Shown here one piece after another: positions 8,299-16,262 of a DNA stretch of 64,000 nucleotides. Source of the stretch: Deinococcus cellulosilyticus NBRC 106333 = KACC 11606 (GTDB taxonomy: Bacteria > Deinococcota > Deinococci > Deinococcales > Deinococcaceae); contig NZ_BJXB01000001.1 of the NCBI RefSeq assembly GCF_007990775.1, forward strand, positions 310,001-374,000, in the 5' to 3' direction. Within the stretch, counting starts at the first letter, position 1. Each line of letters begins with the position of its first letter. The notes beneath the pieces are model-generated. The model was not told the DNA's origin, searched no databases, and worked only from the letters and a program-made list of their open reading frames with translations. Made by a program: the position numbers and the translations under genes.

Positions 8299-10788
8299 GT
8301 GAGCCCGCAAGAATCCCTTCCCATCTCTGACCTGATCCCTGATCTCAAATTGACCCTGCAGAAGACCTCCACGGCGATTGTGGAGGCCCCTCCTGGCGCA
8401 GGGAAGAGCACCGTGCTTCCGCTGGAACTGCTGAATGAGTCCTGGCTGGAAGGCCAGAAAATCCTGATGCTGCAACCCCGCAGGCTTGCCGCGAAGGCAG
8501 TGGCGGCCCGCATGGCAGACCTGCTGGGTGAGAAGGTTGGTCAGACGGTGGGTTACCGGGTGCGTTTCGAGACCCAGGTGTCCAGCGTCACCCGCATTGA
8601 GGTGGTCACTGAGGGCATTCTGACCCGCATTCTCCAGAGTGATCCTGAACTGTCTGGAATCGGCCTGATCATTTTCGATGAGTTTCACGAACGCAGCCTG
8701 CAGGCCGATCTGGCGCTCGCCCTTTCCAGAGAGGTGCAACAGGTCCTGCGTGAGGACCTGAAACTCCTGATCATGTCTGCAACGCTGGACGGTGAGGGGT
8801 TGTCCCGGCTGCTGGACGACGCCCCCGTCTTGACCAGTGCCGGTCGCAGTTATCCCGTTGCTGTCCGTTACCTGCCCAGAGACCTGGATGGACCCCTGCC
8901 TGCCCTGACGGCAGGGGTGGTGTCCAGAGCCCTGGATGAGGAATCTGGAGATGTGCTGGCGTTTCTGCCGGGAAGCTGGGAAATCCAGCGAACCCTGTTC
9001 ATCTTGCAGGAGCGCCATCCGCAACTTTCCCTGCATGCCCTTTATGGGGAACTTCCGCAGGCTGAGCAGCAGGCCGCCCTGCTTCCTGACCCACAGGGCC
9101 GCAGGAAAGTGGTGCTGGCCACCACCATCGCCGAGACCAGTTTGACCATTGAAGGCATTCGGGTGGTGATTGACAGTGGGTACACCCGCATTCCCCGCTT
9201 TGATCCCAGAACAGGTCTGAGCCGTCTGGAAACTGTGCGGGTGACGCTGGACGCGGCAATCCAGCGTGCAGGCCGTGCAGGCCGTCTGGGTCCAGGGGTG
9301 TGTTACCGGATGTGGTCGGAGGTCACCCAGAACCAGTTGCAGGCGAGCCGTCCACCCGAAATCATGGAGGCTGACCTTGCTCCTCTTGTGCTCGATCTTG
9401 CCCAGTGGGGCGTGAAAGATCCGGCAGCCCTCAGCTGGCTTACACTCCCTCCAACTGCTGCCCTCAGGCAGGCCAGGGATGTGCTGGAGAACCTGAGGGC
9501 CATCTCTGGGGGCACCATCACCCCGAGAGGGAAATCCCTGCTGAAGTACCCCACCCACCCCCGTCTGGCCCACCTGCTCATGGAAGGAGAGGCTGCAGGA
9601 CAGGGTGCACTGGCAGCAGATGTGGCAGCCCTGCTGGAAGAACGGGACCCCTTGCCCAGAGACACTGGATCAGACCTGTACATGCGGGTGGAGGCTTTAA
9701 GGCGCTGGAGGGCAAAGCAGGGAACAGAGGGGGACGTTGCTGCCCTGAAACGCACCGAACGTCTGGCCCAGCAGTGGCGCAGGCTTCTGAAGGTGCCTGA
9801 GGAAAACACCCGCCCCACCCACGAACAGCTGGGCCTGATGCTGGCCTGGGCCTACCCAGAGCGGGTGGCGAAACTCAGGGAAGGGGAACACCTGAGGTAC
9901 CGTCTGGCCAATGGCCGGGGTGTGCGCCTGAAAGAACATGATCCCCTGCAGGGAGAGCCCTGGCTTGCTGTGGCCCACCTGGACTCCGGCACCGACGAAG
10001 GGCGCATCTTCCTGGCCAGCATCCTGAACATCTTCGAGCTCAAGGCAGATTTCCGGGAAGTGGAAACCGTAAGCTGGGACAGCCGTTCCGGGACCCTGGT
10101 GGCCCGCAAGGACACCCGTTATCTGGAACTGGTGGTGGAAAGCACCCGCATCTCCCACATCCCGGAAGAGCAGCGCATCCAGGTGCTCTGTCAGGCCCTG
10201 CGCTCGGAAGGCCTGCACCTCCTGTCCTGGAATGAGACCAGCCTGCAATGGCAGGCGAGGGTGCAAAGCCTCCATCTGTGGCGCACCTCAGAAGGCTGGC
10301 CGGATGTCTCAGATCAGGCACTGCTGGACACCCTGGACTCCTGGCTTGGGCCTTTCCTGCAGAATGTGCGAAAGCGGGATGACTTTCAGAAGCTGGACCT
10401 GCCCAGCATCCTGACCGGGCTCCTGCCCTGGGATCTGGCTTCCAGGCTGGATGACCTGGCCCCCCCCAGGCTGGAGGTGCCCAGCGGTTTCAAAGTACAG
10501 CTGCAGTACTTCAAGGACGGCAGCACCCCCGTTCTGGCAGTGAAACTGCAGGAGATGTTTGGGTTGCTGGACACCCCAAAAGTGAATGGTGGACGCACCC
10601 CTGTGCTGCTTCACCTGCTCTCTCCGGCCAGGCGTCCGGTGCAGGTGACCCAGGACCTCAGGAGTTTCTGGCAGAACACCTACCCCGAGGTGCGCAAGGA
10701 ACTGCGCGTCCGTTACCCCAAACACCCCTGGCCAGAAGACCCCTGGACGGCAACCGCAACACGTGGGGTCAAACGAAGGGACCCTTAA
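8299..10788 (+). CDS. hrpB: ATP-dependent helicase HrpB
   Basis: This DEAH-type RNA helicase has 829 residues, full length for the family. Motifs in order: Walker A APPGAGKST (31-38), DEFHERS (DEAH-type motif II, 127-133), MSAT (159-162), TTIAETSLTIEGI, and QRAGRAGRLGPG (motif VI). The HrpB_C domain follows. HrpB proteins unwind RNA using ATP in the cytosol; the physiological role is poorly defined. The GTG at 8299 is the only plausible start and lacks a ribosome site. A TATAAG at 8283-8288 places a promoter so close that the message would be nearly leaderless. The stop overlaps that of the convergent P-loop gene by four bases. Confidence 0.92.
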   Translation: MSPQESLPISDLIPDLKLTLQKTSTAIVEAPPGAGKSTVLPLELLNESWLEGQKILMLQPRRLAAKAVAARMADLLGEKVGQTVGYRVRFETQVSSVTRIEVVTEGILTRILQSDPELSGIGLIIFDEFHERSLQADLALALSREVQQVLREDLKLLIMSATLDGEGLSRLLDDAPVLTSAGRSYPVAVRYLPRDLDGPLPALTAGVVSRALDEESGDVLAFLPGSWEIQRTLFILQERHPQLSLHALYGELPQAEQQAALLPDPQGRRKVVLATTIAETSLTIEGIRVVIDSGYTRIPRFDPRTGLSRLETVRVTLDAAIQRAGRAGRLGPGVCYRMWSEVTQNQLQASRPPEIMEADLAPLVLDLAQWGVKDPAALSWLTLPPTAALRQARDVLENLRAISGGTITPRGKSLLKYPTHPRLAHLLMEGEAAGQGALAADVAALLEERDPLPRDTGSDLYMRVEALRRWRAKQGTEGDVAALKRTERLAQQWRRLLKVPEENTRPTHEQLGLMLAWAYPERVAKLREGEHLRYRLANGRGVRLKEHDPLQGEPWLAVAHLDSGTDEGRIFLASILNIFELKADFREVETVSWDSRSGTLVARKDTRYLELVVESTRISHIPEEQRIQVLCQALRSEGLHLLSWNETSLQWQARVQSLHLWRTSEGWPDVSDQALLDTLDSWLGPFLQNVRKRDDFQKLDLPSILTGLLPWDLASRLDDLAPPRLEVPSGFKVQLQYFKDGSTPVLAVKLQEMFGLLDTPKVNGGRTPVLLHLLSPARRPVQVTQDLRSFWQNTYPEVRKELRVRYPKHPWPEDPWTATATRGVKRRDP

Positions 10789-11381
10789 AGCTCAAAAAGT
10801 GCTGAAGCCCGTTCCAGCGCACTTCCCCAGGGACGGACAGGCAGGGTCTTCAGGGAGAGGCGTTCGCATTCGGTTTTGAGCCACTCGCCAAAAAGCCAGC
10901 TTGCACGGGCGCGCCCGTGCTGGTCTCTGCCTTCCCGTTGCTGGTAATTCATGCGGATCTGGTCCTCTTCTTCGGTGACAAAGAGTGCCCTGACCCTCCC
11001 CAGCGCAGGAACACCATCAAATTCTGCTTTTACAGCAAGTTCTGGCAGTAGAAAATCCCCTTCGATCACAATGGAAGTTCCTGCTTCCAGATGGTGCGCA
11101 ATCACGGCCTCAATGGCAGGAGAGAAATACTCCCGTGCAACCCGCACAAAATGCTCGACCCGCTGGCTTTCGGGCCACTGGCTGAACTCCTCCCAGTGGG
11201 TCCTCCAGAAATGCAGCAGAGGGGCCTGCTCCGGGGTGAGCATCTTTTCCAGCACCGCCTGAATGTCATCCACCTCAAAGACGCTGAGTTGCAGATGCTT
11301 TGCCAGAGGGTAACTGAGGCTGGATTTTCCGGTGCCGCTCGGGCCTCCGATCAGGTAAATGCGTGTTTCAGAGGGTTTCAT
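10785..11381 (-). CDS. P-loop NTPase, 2-phosphoglycerate kinase / AAA_33-like
   Basis: A Walker A (IGGPSGTGKSS, residues 11-21) opens this 198-residue protein. VIEGDFLLPELAVK could provide the second acidic motif, and REGRDQHGRARASW looks like a lid with arginines. The layout is that of small cytosolic phosphotransferases of the AAA_33/zeta-toxin-like kinase group, which phosphorylate a metabolite with ATP; the substrate is unknown. Its ATG at 11381 lies inside the end of the upstream ankyrin gene (14-base overlap), so the two are almost certainly translationally coupled. It is convergent with hrpB. Confidence 0.75.
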   Translation of the reverse strand: MKPSETRIYLIGGPSGTGKSSLSYPLAKHLQLSVFEVDDIQAVLEKMLTPEQAPLLHFWRTHWEEFSQWPESQRVEHFVRVAREYFSPAIEAVIAHHLEAGTSIVIEGDFLLPELAVKAEFDGVPALGRVRALFVTEEEDQIRMNYQQREGRDQHGRARASWLFGEWLKTECERLSLKTLPVRPWGSALERASALFEL

Positions 11382-12039
11382 TTTGTTCCTTCAAATGCTG
11401 GTGCTGCTCCAGCCAGAACAGGGCTGTTTCTCCATCCTGGTTGGCATGGTTCAGGTCTGCGCCTGCAGCCTGCAGCAGGGTGATCATTTCTGTGCGGTCA
11501 CACACGGCAGCCCAGATCAGGGCAGTGTTGCCCTTCTGGTCCTGGTGGTGGATGTCTGCCCCTCTGGAGAGAAGCACCTGCAGGGTTTCCAGATGGCCCC
11601 GCATGGCCGCAAACATCAGGGCGGTCAGACCGAACACTTCCTCGTGCTCCGGGTCTGCTCCGGCATCCAGCAGCATGTCCACAATCCGGGCGTGTCCACT
11701 GTAGGCCGCATAAATCAGGGGGGTGTTGCCCAGGTGGTTCTGGATGTGCACATCTGCTCCAGCGTCCAGCAGGACCTTCACGGTGGCCTGGTGTCCTCCG
11801 TAAGCCGCATAGAGCAGGGGGGTGTTTCCGATGCCGTTTTGTTCATTCACCCTTGCCCCGTGTTGAACGAGGAAAGCTGCACCTGCAGCATTGCTGTTCT
11901 GGCCTGCAAGCACCAGAGGGGTGTTTCCGTGGGCATTTTTCACGTGCACGTCTGCTCCTCTGAACAGCAGGTGTTGCATCAGGGGAAGGTTGGCGTCTCT
12001 CGATGCAAAAAGGAAAGCCTGATCGGTGGTGTAAGACAT
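11368..12039 (-). CDS. Ankyrin-repeat protein
   Basis: The 223-residue protein consists of about six ankyrin repeats of roughly 33 residues each, with typical signatures such as GNTPLLYAAYGGHQATVKVLLDAGADV and GNTALIWAA. There is no signal peptide and no other domain. Ankyrin arrays are protein-binding scaffolds. Coupling to the downstream P-loop kinase by a 14-base overlap suggests the two proteins work together. It is divergent from the ACT-domain gene, with about 115 bases between starts. Confidence 0.88.
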   Translation of the reverse strand: MSYTTDQAFLFASRDANLPLMQHLLFRGADVHVKNAHGNTPLVLAGQNSNAAGAAFLVQHGARVNEQNGIGNTPLLYAAYGGHQATVKVLLDAGADVHIQNHLGNTPLIYAAYSGHARIVDMLLDAGADPEHEEVFGLTALMFAAMRGHLETLQVLLSRGADIHHQDQKGNTALIWAAVCDRTEMITLLQAAGADLNHANQDGETALFWLEQHQHLKEQNETL

Positions 12040-12155
12040 GGAGCCTCCAATTTCGCTGTATGGTAGGCGTTTCAGGGTGTTTCAACAATCGACCGAAAGG
12101 CCTAGCCACGTCCTCCTGTTTTCTGGATACAATTTTGAGAACAGAAAGGACCCGC

Positions 12156-12530
12156 ATGCCACAACTGACCCTGACATTGCTTCCAGAACACTTCAAAATC
12201 CTGCAGTTCCCCCCAGAGACCCCACTTCCTGCTTTTCCCAGAGGCTCTTTTGTCACCGTGACCGTCAATGCGGAAGAAGTGTCCATCGTCTGCCCACAGA
12301 ACGTGGAACTGGACGCTCCACAGGTGAGCCTGGACTGGAGGTGCTTCAAGTTTGAAGGCCCCTTTGCCTTTGACCAGACGGGCATTCTCAATGCTGTGAC
12401 TGGTCCTCTGGCTGTTGCAGGTGTGGGCATTTTTGCGGTGTCCACCTACAACACCGATTACCTGATGGTGAAGTCCCACCAGCTGGAAGTGACCATTGAT
12501 GCCCTGAGACAGGCAGGCCATCAGGTCTGA
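12156..12530 (+). CDS. ACT domain-containing protein (CASTOR/ACT_7-type)
   Basis: The 124-residue protein has two ACT-like halves. The clear signature is in the second: FAFDQTGILNAVTGPLAVAGVGIFAVSTYNTDYLMV, followed by ALRQAGH, as in the CASTOR-like ACT family. ACT domains bind amino acids and regulate metabolic enzymes; this one stands alone, so it is probably a small ligand-binding regulator. The upstream in-frame extension to 12003 is rejected because the ATG at 12156 has AGAAAGGA at good spacing and starts the conserved region. A TACAAT at 12128-12133 may be its -10 element. Confidence 0.85.
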   Translation: MPQLTLTLLPEHFKILQFPPETPLPAFPRGSFVTVTVNAEEVSIVCPQNVELDAPQVSLDWRCFKFEGPFAFDQTGILNAVTGPLAVAGVGIFAVSTYNTDYLMVKSHQLEVTIDALRQAGHQV

Positions 12531-12620
12531 CACCCATTTTTTAGATAAAGGAAAGATCAAGCCCATCTCACAGGCGAGTCAGGCTCTCATGCTCTAATGA
12601 TCCAAACTACCCAAGTTTTG

Positions 12621-12654
12621 AAACCCTCCGGTCCAAGGACCTGGGGGTTTTGTT
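12621..12654 (+). terminator. Rho-independent terminator after the ACT gene
   Basis: The arms 12621-12634 (AAACCCTCCGGTCC) and 12637-12650 (GGACCTGGGGGTTT) pair with one mismatch and one wobble over a 2-base loop, followed by TTTTGTTTG. Confidence 0.65.
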
Positions 12655-12777
12655 TGCCTGTGGTGCTGTGATGTGGTTTGTGTCTCCCATGCCTGCCAGA
12701 AGGTTATGATTTCTGGACATGAAGCATGCATCTTCCAGACATTTGATGACGCATCATCCCAGAAAGGGAATAGACCT

Positions 12778-13740
12778 GTGAAGGCTCTGGTGTTTGACCA
12801 ATTTGGTCCAAGTTCGGTGTTGCAGTACCGTGACCTGCCCGATCCTGAACCCATCCCAGGGCACGCTCTGGTGCGCACCCGTGCCATTGGCCTGAACTTT
12901 GCCGATGTGTACCGTCGGAAAGGAACGTACCATCTGGCAGGAGTGCCGCCTTACATTGCAGGATATGAGGCCGCAGGTGAAATTGTTGCTCTGGGCAGTG
13001 AAATTTCTGGTTTTGCTGTGGGGGATCGGGTGGGCTTTGCAGATGCCCCTTTCGCCAATGCTGAGCTGGTGCTGGTCCCCTTTGAGAAATTGATTCCCCT
13101 GCCAGAGGCCATCGGCTTTGAGACGGCAGCAGCCGTGCTCTTGCAGGGTCTGACGGCCCAGTATCTGATCCGGGACAGCCATGACCTGAAAGCAGGGGAG
13201 ACGGTCCTGGTGCATGCTGCCGCAGGTGGTGTGGGTCTTTTGCTGGTGCAGATGGCGAAGGCCAGAGGGGCCAGGGTGCTTGGCCTGACCTCAAGCCCGG
13301 ACAAGGCACAGGTGGCCCTGGAAGCCGGAGCCCATGAAGTGGCCCTGTATTCGCAGGACTGGGTTTCCGTGGCGAAAGAATTCAGCGAGTACGGCATGGA
13401 TGTGGCCTTTGATTCGGTGGGCTCAACCCTGATGCAGAGTTTCGAGTCCGTGCGTCCGGGTGGCCATGTGGTGTTTTACGGCATGGCCGGAGGTGATCCA
13501 CCCCTGATCGATCCCCGCATGCTGATGGACACCTCAAAACGCCTGACCGGAGGGGACCTGTGGAATGTATTGACCACTGCGGAGCGCCGGAGAACCCTTG
13601 CCAGAGAACTGTTTCAGTCGATCCTGCTGGGAGAATTGAGTGTTCGCATTTCTGGGATGTACCCACTTTCGGAAGGTGCAAAGGCACATGACCAGCTCGA
13701 AAGCCGCCAGAGCACAGGAAAAATCCTGCTCATTCCGTGA
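12778..13740 (+). CDS. NADPH:quinone oxidoreductase (zinc-independent MDR family)
   Basis: This quinone-reductase-type MDR protein has 320 residues. It has a GroES-like N-terminus (KALVFDQFGPSSVLQY, RAIGLNFADVYRRKG, PPYIAGYEAAGEIVALG) and a Rossmann domain with AAAGGVGLLLVQMAKARGA. Zinc-ligand cysteines are absent, as in Qor. It reduces quinones with NADPH in the cytosol. The GTG at 12778 (V-K-A-L-V-F-D, the common family start) has AAAGGG eight bases upstream; the longer frame from 12673 lacks similarity. The marR-mhqO-mhqD operon begins 75 bases later, so the context is quinone detoxification. Confidence 0.88.
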   Translation: MKALVFDQFGPSSVLQYRDLPDPEPIPGHALVRTRAIGLNFADVYRRKGTYHLAGVPPYIAGYEAAGEIVALGSEISGFAVGDRVGFADAPFANAELVLVPFEKLIPLPEAIGFETAAAVLLQGLTAQYLIRDSHDLKAGETVLVHAAAGGVGLLLVQMAKARGARVLGLTSSPDKAQVALEAGAHEVALYSQDWVSVAKEFSEYGMDVAFDSVGSTLMQSFESVRPGGHVVFYGMAGGDPPLIDPRMLMDTSKRLTGGDLWNVLTTAERRRTLARELFQSILLGELSVRISGMYPLSEGAKAHDQLESRQSTGKILLIP

Positions 13741-13781
13741 AACATCAGGCCATTGTGAGCCAACAGACCAACTGATTTCAA

Positions 13782-13793
13782 TTAAAGATTTAA
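13782..13793. promoter_or_regulatory. TTAAA-GA-TTTAA dyad, candidate MarR operator
   Basis: This short AT-rich inverted repeat lies 21 bases before the marR start codon. Its core resembles the longer palindrome at 17259-17277 in front of the paralogous mhqO, which suggests the same type of MarR/MhqR site and autoregulation of the operon. Confidence 0.45.
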
Positions 13794-13814
13794 CTTAAGA
13801 ACGGGAGATGCATC

Positions 13815-14294
13815 ATGACTCAGACGCTTAAAAAACCCATCAAGCATCTGGAGATCCGAACCTACCGCAGGCTGGCCCACATTTACCTGGACAACCAGGA
13901 GGACCTGCAGGAGGTGCTTTCGGACCTGGGGATCAGCAACACCGAATTTGATTTGCTGGCCCTGGTGCATGCCAACGCTGGAATTGCCCAGCAGGACCTG
14001 GCCGCAGGGCTGCTGGTGAGTGCCCCCAACATCACCTACCACGTGCAGAGGCTCGCTCAGAGAGGGCTTCTGGAACGCACCTCCTCGGGAAAATTCAAGT
14101 GCCTGCACCTGACCCCCGAGGGCACCGCCCTGATTGAAAAAGCCCTCCCAAGGGTGATTCAGCACCACGAAGAGCAGTTTTCAGGCCTCTCCCGTGAAGA
14201 ACAGCTGACGCTGAACCACCTGCTCCAGCGGGTCAAAAAGGATCGGGATCGGCGAAAAAAACAGCGCAAAAACAAAGAGAGCATTTCAACCTGA
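13815..14294 (+). CDS. MarR family transcriptional regulator
   Basis: The 159-residue protein carries a winged helix-turn-helix at about 45-115: NTEFDLLALVHANAGIAQQDLA, then SAPNITYHVQRLAQRGLLERT, then KFKCLHLTPEG. Its end is a basic helical tail (KKDRDRRKKQRKNK). MarR proteins are dimeric repressors released by phenolics or by cysteine oxidation; no cysteine is visible here, so ligand binding rather than thiol switching is likely. The mhqO gene begins 19 bases downstream, so this is the first gene of a marR-mhqO-mhqD operon. A TTAAA/TTTAA dyad upstream suggests autorepression. Confidence 0.88.
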   Translation: MTQTLKKPIKHLEIRTYRRLAHIYLDNQEDLQEVLSDLGISNTEFDLLALVHANAGIAQQDLAAGLLVSAPNITYHVQRLAQRGLLERTSSGKFKCLHLTPEGTALIEKALPRVIQHHEEQFSGLSREEQLTLNHLLQRVKKDRDRRKKQRKNKESIST

Positions 14295-14313
14295 AACCAG
14301 AAAGGAGGGCTGT

Positions 14314-15273
14314 ATGGCTCTGGAACTCAAGGGATTTCACCACCTGACCGCCGTGTCGGCCAGAATCCAGGAGAATTACCGTTTTTACACGCAGACCATG
14401 GGCATGCGCCTGATCAAACGCAGCGTCAACCAGGACGACGTGCGGGCCTACCACCTGTTTTATTCCGATGCGGTGGGGACCCCGGGGCATGACCTGACCT
14501 TCTTTGACTGGAATGTGCCCAGTGAGCAGCGCGGCACCCACAGTGTGGTCCGCACAGGCCTCAGGGTGAACGGTCAGCAGACCCTGGAGTACTGGAAAGA
14601 ACGCTTCTCGGAACTTGGCGTCGCAGCCTCAGAAATCACCGAGCGGGATGGCCGTCTGGTTCTCGACTTCGAGGACCCTGAAGGCCAGAGGCTCTCCCTG
14701 ATCGACGATGGGGGAACAGGAGATCCGGTGGTGCCCTGGGACCGCAGTCCGGTCCCCGCAGAGCATCAACTCAGGGGTCTGGGCCCCATCACCATGAGTG
14801 TGCCCAGCCTGCGCTCCACGGACATCATCCTCACCCGGGTGATGAACATGCAGCATGTGCGCCAGTACGCCCTCCCCGAGAGCCCGAAGCACGAAGTGCA
14901 TGTGTACCAGATGGACGGTGTGGGACCCCACGCAGAACTGCATGTGGCCGTGCAACCCGATCTGCCCTTCACGCAACCAGGAGCAGGAGGGGTGCACCAT
15001 GTGGCCTTCCGCACCCCCAACGACGATCAGTACGCCCAGTGGATCGAGCGCCTGAACCAGTTCGGCGTGCGCAACAGTGGGGCCATTGACCGCCACTATT
15101 TCCGGGCGCTGTACTTCCGGGAACCCAACGGCATCCTGTTCGAGATCTCCACCGACGGTCCGGGCTTTGCGGTGGACGAGGACCCTGCCACCATCGGTGA
15201 GAAGCTGATCCTGCCACCTTTTCTGGAAAACCGCCGCGCAGAGATCGAAAAGAACCTCAAACCCATTGAGTAA
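14314..15273 (+). CDS. Ring-cleaving dioxygenase, MhqO family (copy 1)
   Basis: The 319-residue protein has two vicinal-oxygen-chelate (glyoxalase) halves: GFHHLTAVSARIQENYRFYT at about 6-25 and GGVHHVAFRTPND at about 225. ALYFREPNGILFEISTDGPGF supplies the last metal ligand (E). MhqO-type enzymes are metal-dependent dioxygenases linked to catechol and 2-methylhydroquinone resistance in Bacillus subtilis. A strong site (AAAGGAGG) precedes the ATG. It is the second gene of the operon; a paralog lies at 16263-17240. Substrate assignment rests on family knowledge only. Confidence 0.88.
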   Translation: MALELKGFHHLTAVSARIQENYRFYTQTMGMRLIKRSVNQDDVRAYHLFYSDAVGTPGHDLTFFDWNVPSEQRGTHSVVRTGLRVNGQQTLEYWKERFSELGVAASEITERDGRLVLDFEDPEGQRLSLIDDGGTGDPVVPWDRSPVPAEHQLRGLGPITMSVPSLRSTDIILTRVMNMQHVRQYALPESPKHEVHVYQMDGVGPHAELHVAVQPDLPFTQPGAGGVHHVAFRTPNDDQYAQWIERLNQFGVRNSGAIDRHYFRALYFREPNGILFEISTDGPGFAVDEDPATIGEKLILPPFLENRRAEIEKNLKPIE

Positions 15274-15289
15274 ACAGTAAATCGTGGAC

Positions 15290-15340
15290 AGTGTTGATTG
15301 CTGACGCTTTTGCTGTCCTGAGCTGTGAACTGCGAACTGA
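15290..15340. repeat. Heptanucleotide-repeat element (copy B)
   Basis: The gap between mhqO and mhqD contains the core CGCTTTTGCTGT (15305-15316), followed by 7-base units GAGCTGT, GAACTGC and GAACTGA (15320-15340). The core is shared with copy A at 8169-8180. The following units resemble the reverse complement of copy C near 53.9 kb. Confidence 0.6.
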
Positions 15341-15359
15341 TCAAAAAAGGAAGTGCATC

Positions 15360-15977
15360 ATGCCTGAAAACTTCGGCTGGATTCATCATTATGAAGCGGG
15401 CTCAGGAGACCTGACCCTGCTGCTCCTGCACGGCACTGGAGGCAACGAGACATCTTTGCTGCAAATTGGCAGGGATGTGGCCCCCACAGCAAACCTGCTC
15501 AGTGTAAGGGGGCGCTCTCTCGACGAGGGAAGCCCGCGCTTCTTCCGCCGCTTTACGGACATCCGCTATGATCAGGAGCACCTGAAATCTGAAGCTGCTG
15601 CCCTGGCAGACTTCGTGAAACAGGCTGCAGCACATTACGGTTTCGATGCAAGCAAGGTGGTTGCTCTGGGGTACTCCAACGGTGCCAACATTGCCATTGC
15701 GTCCCTGATCCGACACCCGGATGTTCTGGCAGGGGGGGTGCTCTGGCGTCCCGTGATGCCCCTGGAGCACCCTGACCCTGTGTCTCTGCAGGGCAAACCC
15801 CTGCTCGTCACGCTGGGTGCAATGGACCATTACCGCAAACATGCTGACGACCTTCTTTCCTACCTGAAAGACAACGCTTCAGACGCACAGATCGAGGAGA
15901 TCCCCACAGGTCACCAGCTGACCCGCAATGACCTGATCCTGACCCAGAGCTGGCTCAGACAGCATTTTCCCGGCTGA
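15360..15977 (+). CDS. mhqD: MhqD-type alpha/beta hydrolase (carboxylesterase)
   Basis: The alpha/beta hydrolase has 205 residues. LLLLHGTGGNE forms the oxyanion region, GYSNGAN gives nucleophile S106, GAMDHYRKH contains acid D156, and TGHQLT contains H185. This matches the MhqD/YodD carboxylesterase group, which accompanies MhqO in quinone resistance operons of Firmicutes. It probably hydrolyses an ester or ring-cleavage product in the cytosol. The ATG at 15360 follows AAGGAAG; the upstream in-frame extension crosses the repeat element and is rejected. It closes the marR-mhqO-mhqD operon. Confidence 0.85.
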   Translation: MPENFGWIHHYEAGSGDLTLLLLHGTGGNETSLLQIGRDVAPTANLLSVRGRSLDEGSPRFFRRFTDIRYDQEHLKSEAAALADFVKQAAAHYGFDASKVVALGYSNGANIAIASLIRHPDVLAGGVLWRPVMPLEHPDPVSLQGKPLLVTLGAMDHYRKHADDLLSYLKDNASDAQIEEIPTGHQLTRNDLILTQSWLRQHFPG

Positions 15978-16043
15978 GGACTTTTCGGCATGTGTTAAAA
16001 AGCGTTTACGGAAGCTGCAAGAATTTTGTACGAGATCCAGTTC

Positions 16044-16204
16044 TATACTGATCCCAGCTAAGCACCTGATCCTCCTCCAATGTGATCAGCATCTTCCCTC
16101 CACTTCCTGACACAGGTGCTTGGTCTTTTTGTTCCTGGTTTTCTCTCCCTCCTTTTGCAGGAACAAAAAAGGCCACCCTCCAGAATGCGTTCTGGAGGGT
16201 TTTT
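16044..16204 (+). ncRNA. Candidate structured small RNA or operon tail
   Basis: A TATACT hexamer at 16044-16049 is followed by two inverted repeats: AAGCACCTG (16060-16068) with CAGGTGCTT (16113-16121), and 12-base arms TTTTTGTTCCTG (16126-16137) with CAGGAACAAAAA (16158-16169). A terminator closes the region. No open reading frame of note is present. It could be an independent small RNA or the 3' tail of the mhqD transcript. No good -35 is visible, so confidence is low. Confidence 0.3.
16175..16204 (+). terminator. Rho-independent terminator
   Basis: An 11-base perfect stem (ACCCTCCAGAA, 16175-16185, with 16190-16200) and a TGCG loop are followed by TTTTC on the + strand. It ends the mhqD operon and/or the candidate small RNA. 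Confidence 0.8.
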
Positions 16205-16226
16205 CTGTGGTGATGTGGCAATGCAA

Positions 16227-16253
16227 AACGGCCCAGACAGGTTCTGGGCCGTT
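16227..16253 (-). terminator. Terminator after mhqO copy 2
   Basis: Eleven-base arms AACGGCCCAGA (16227-16237) and TCTGGGCCGTT (16243-16253) pair perfectly around a 5-base loop, and on the - strand end in GTTTTGC. The hairpin starts ten bases past the mhqO stop codon. Confidence 0.75.
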
Positions 16254-16262
16254 TAAAGGTTT

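Noticed and set aside
8158..9573. Long - strand frame opposite hrpB
   Set aside because: HrpB motifs are all on the + strand; the antisense frame is a composition effect.
12745..12757. TGATG-ACG-CATCA dyad upstream of the quinone reductase
   Set aside because: Five-base arms are too short to support an operator without other evidence.
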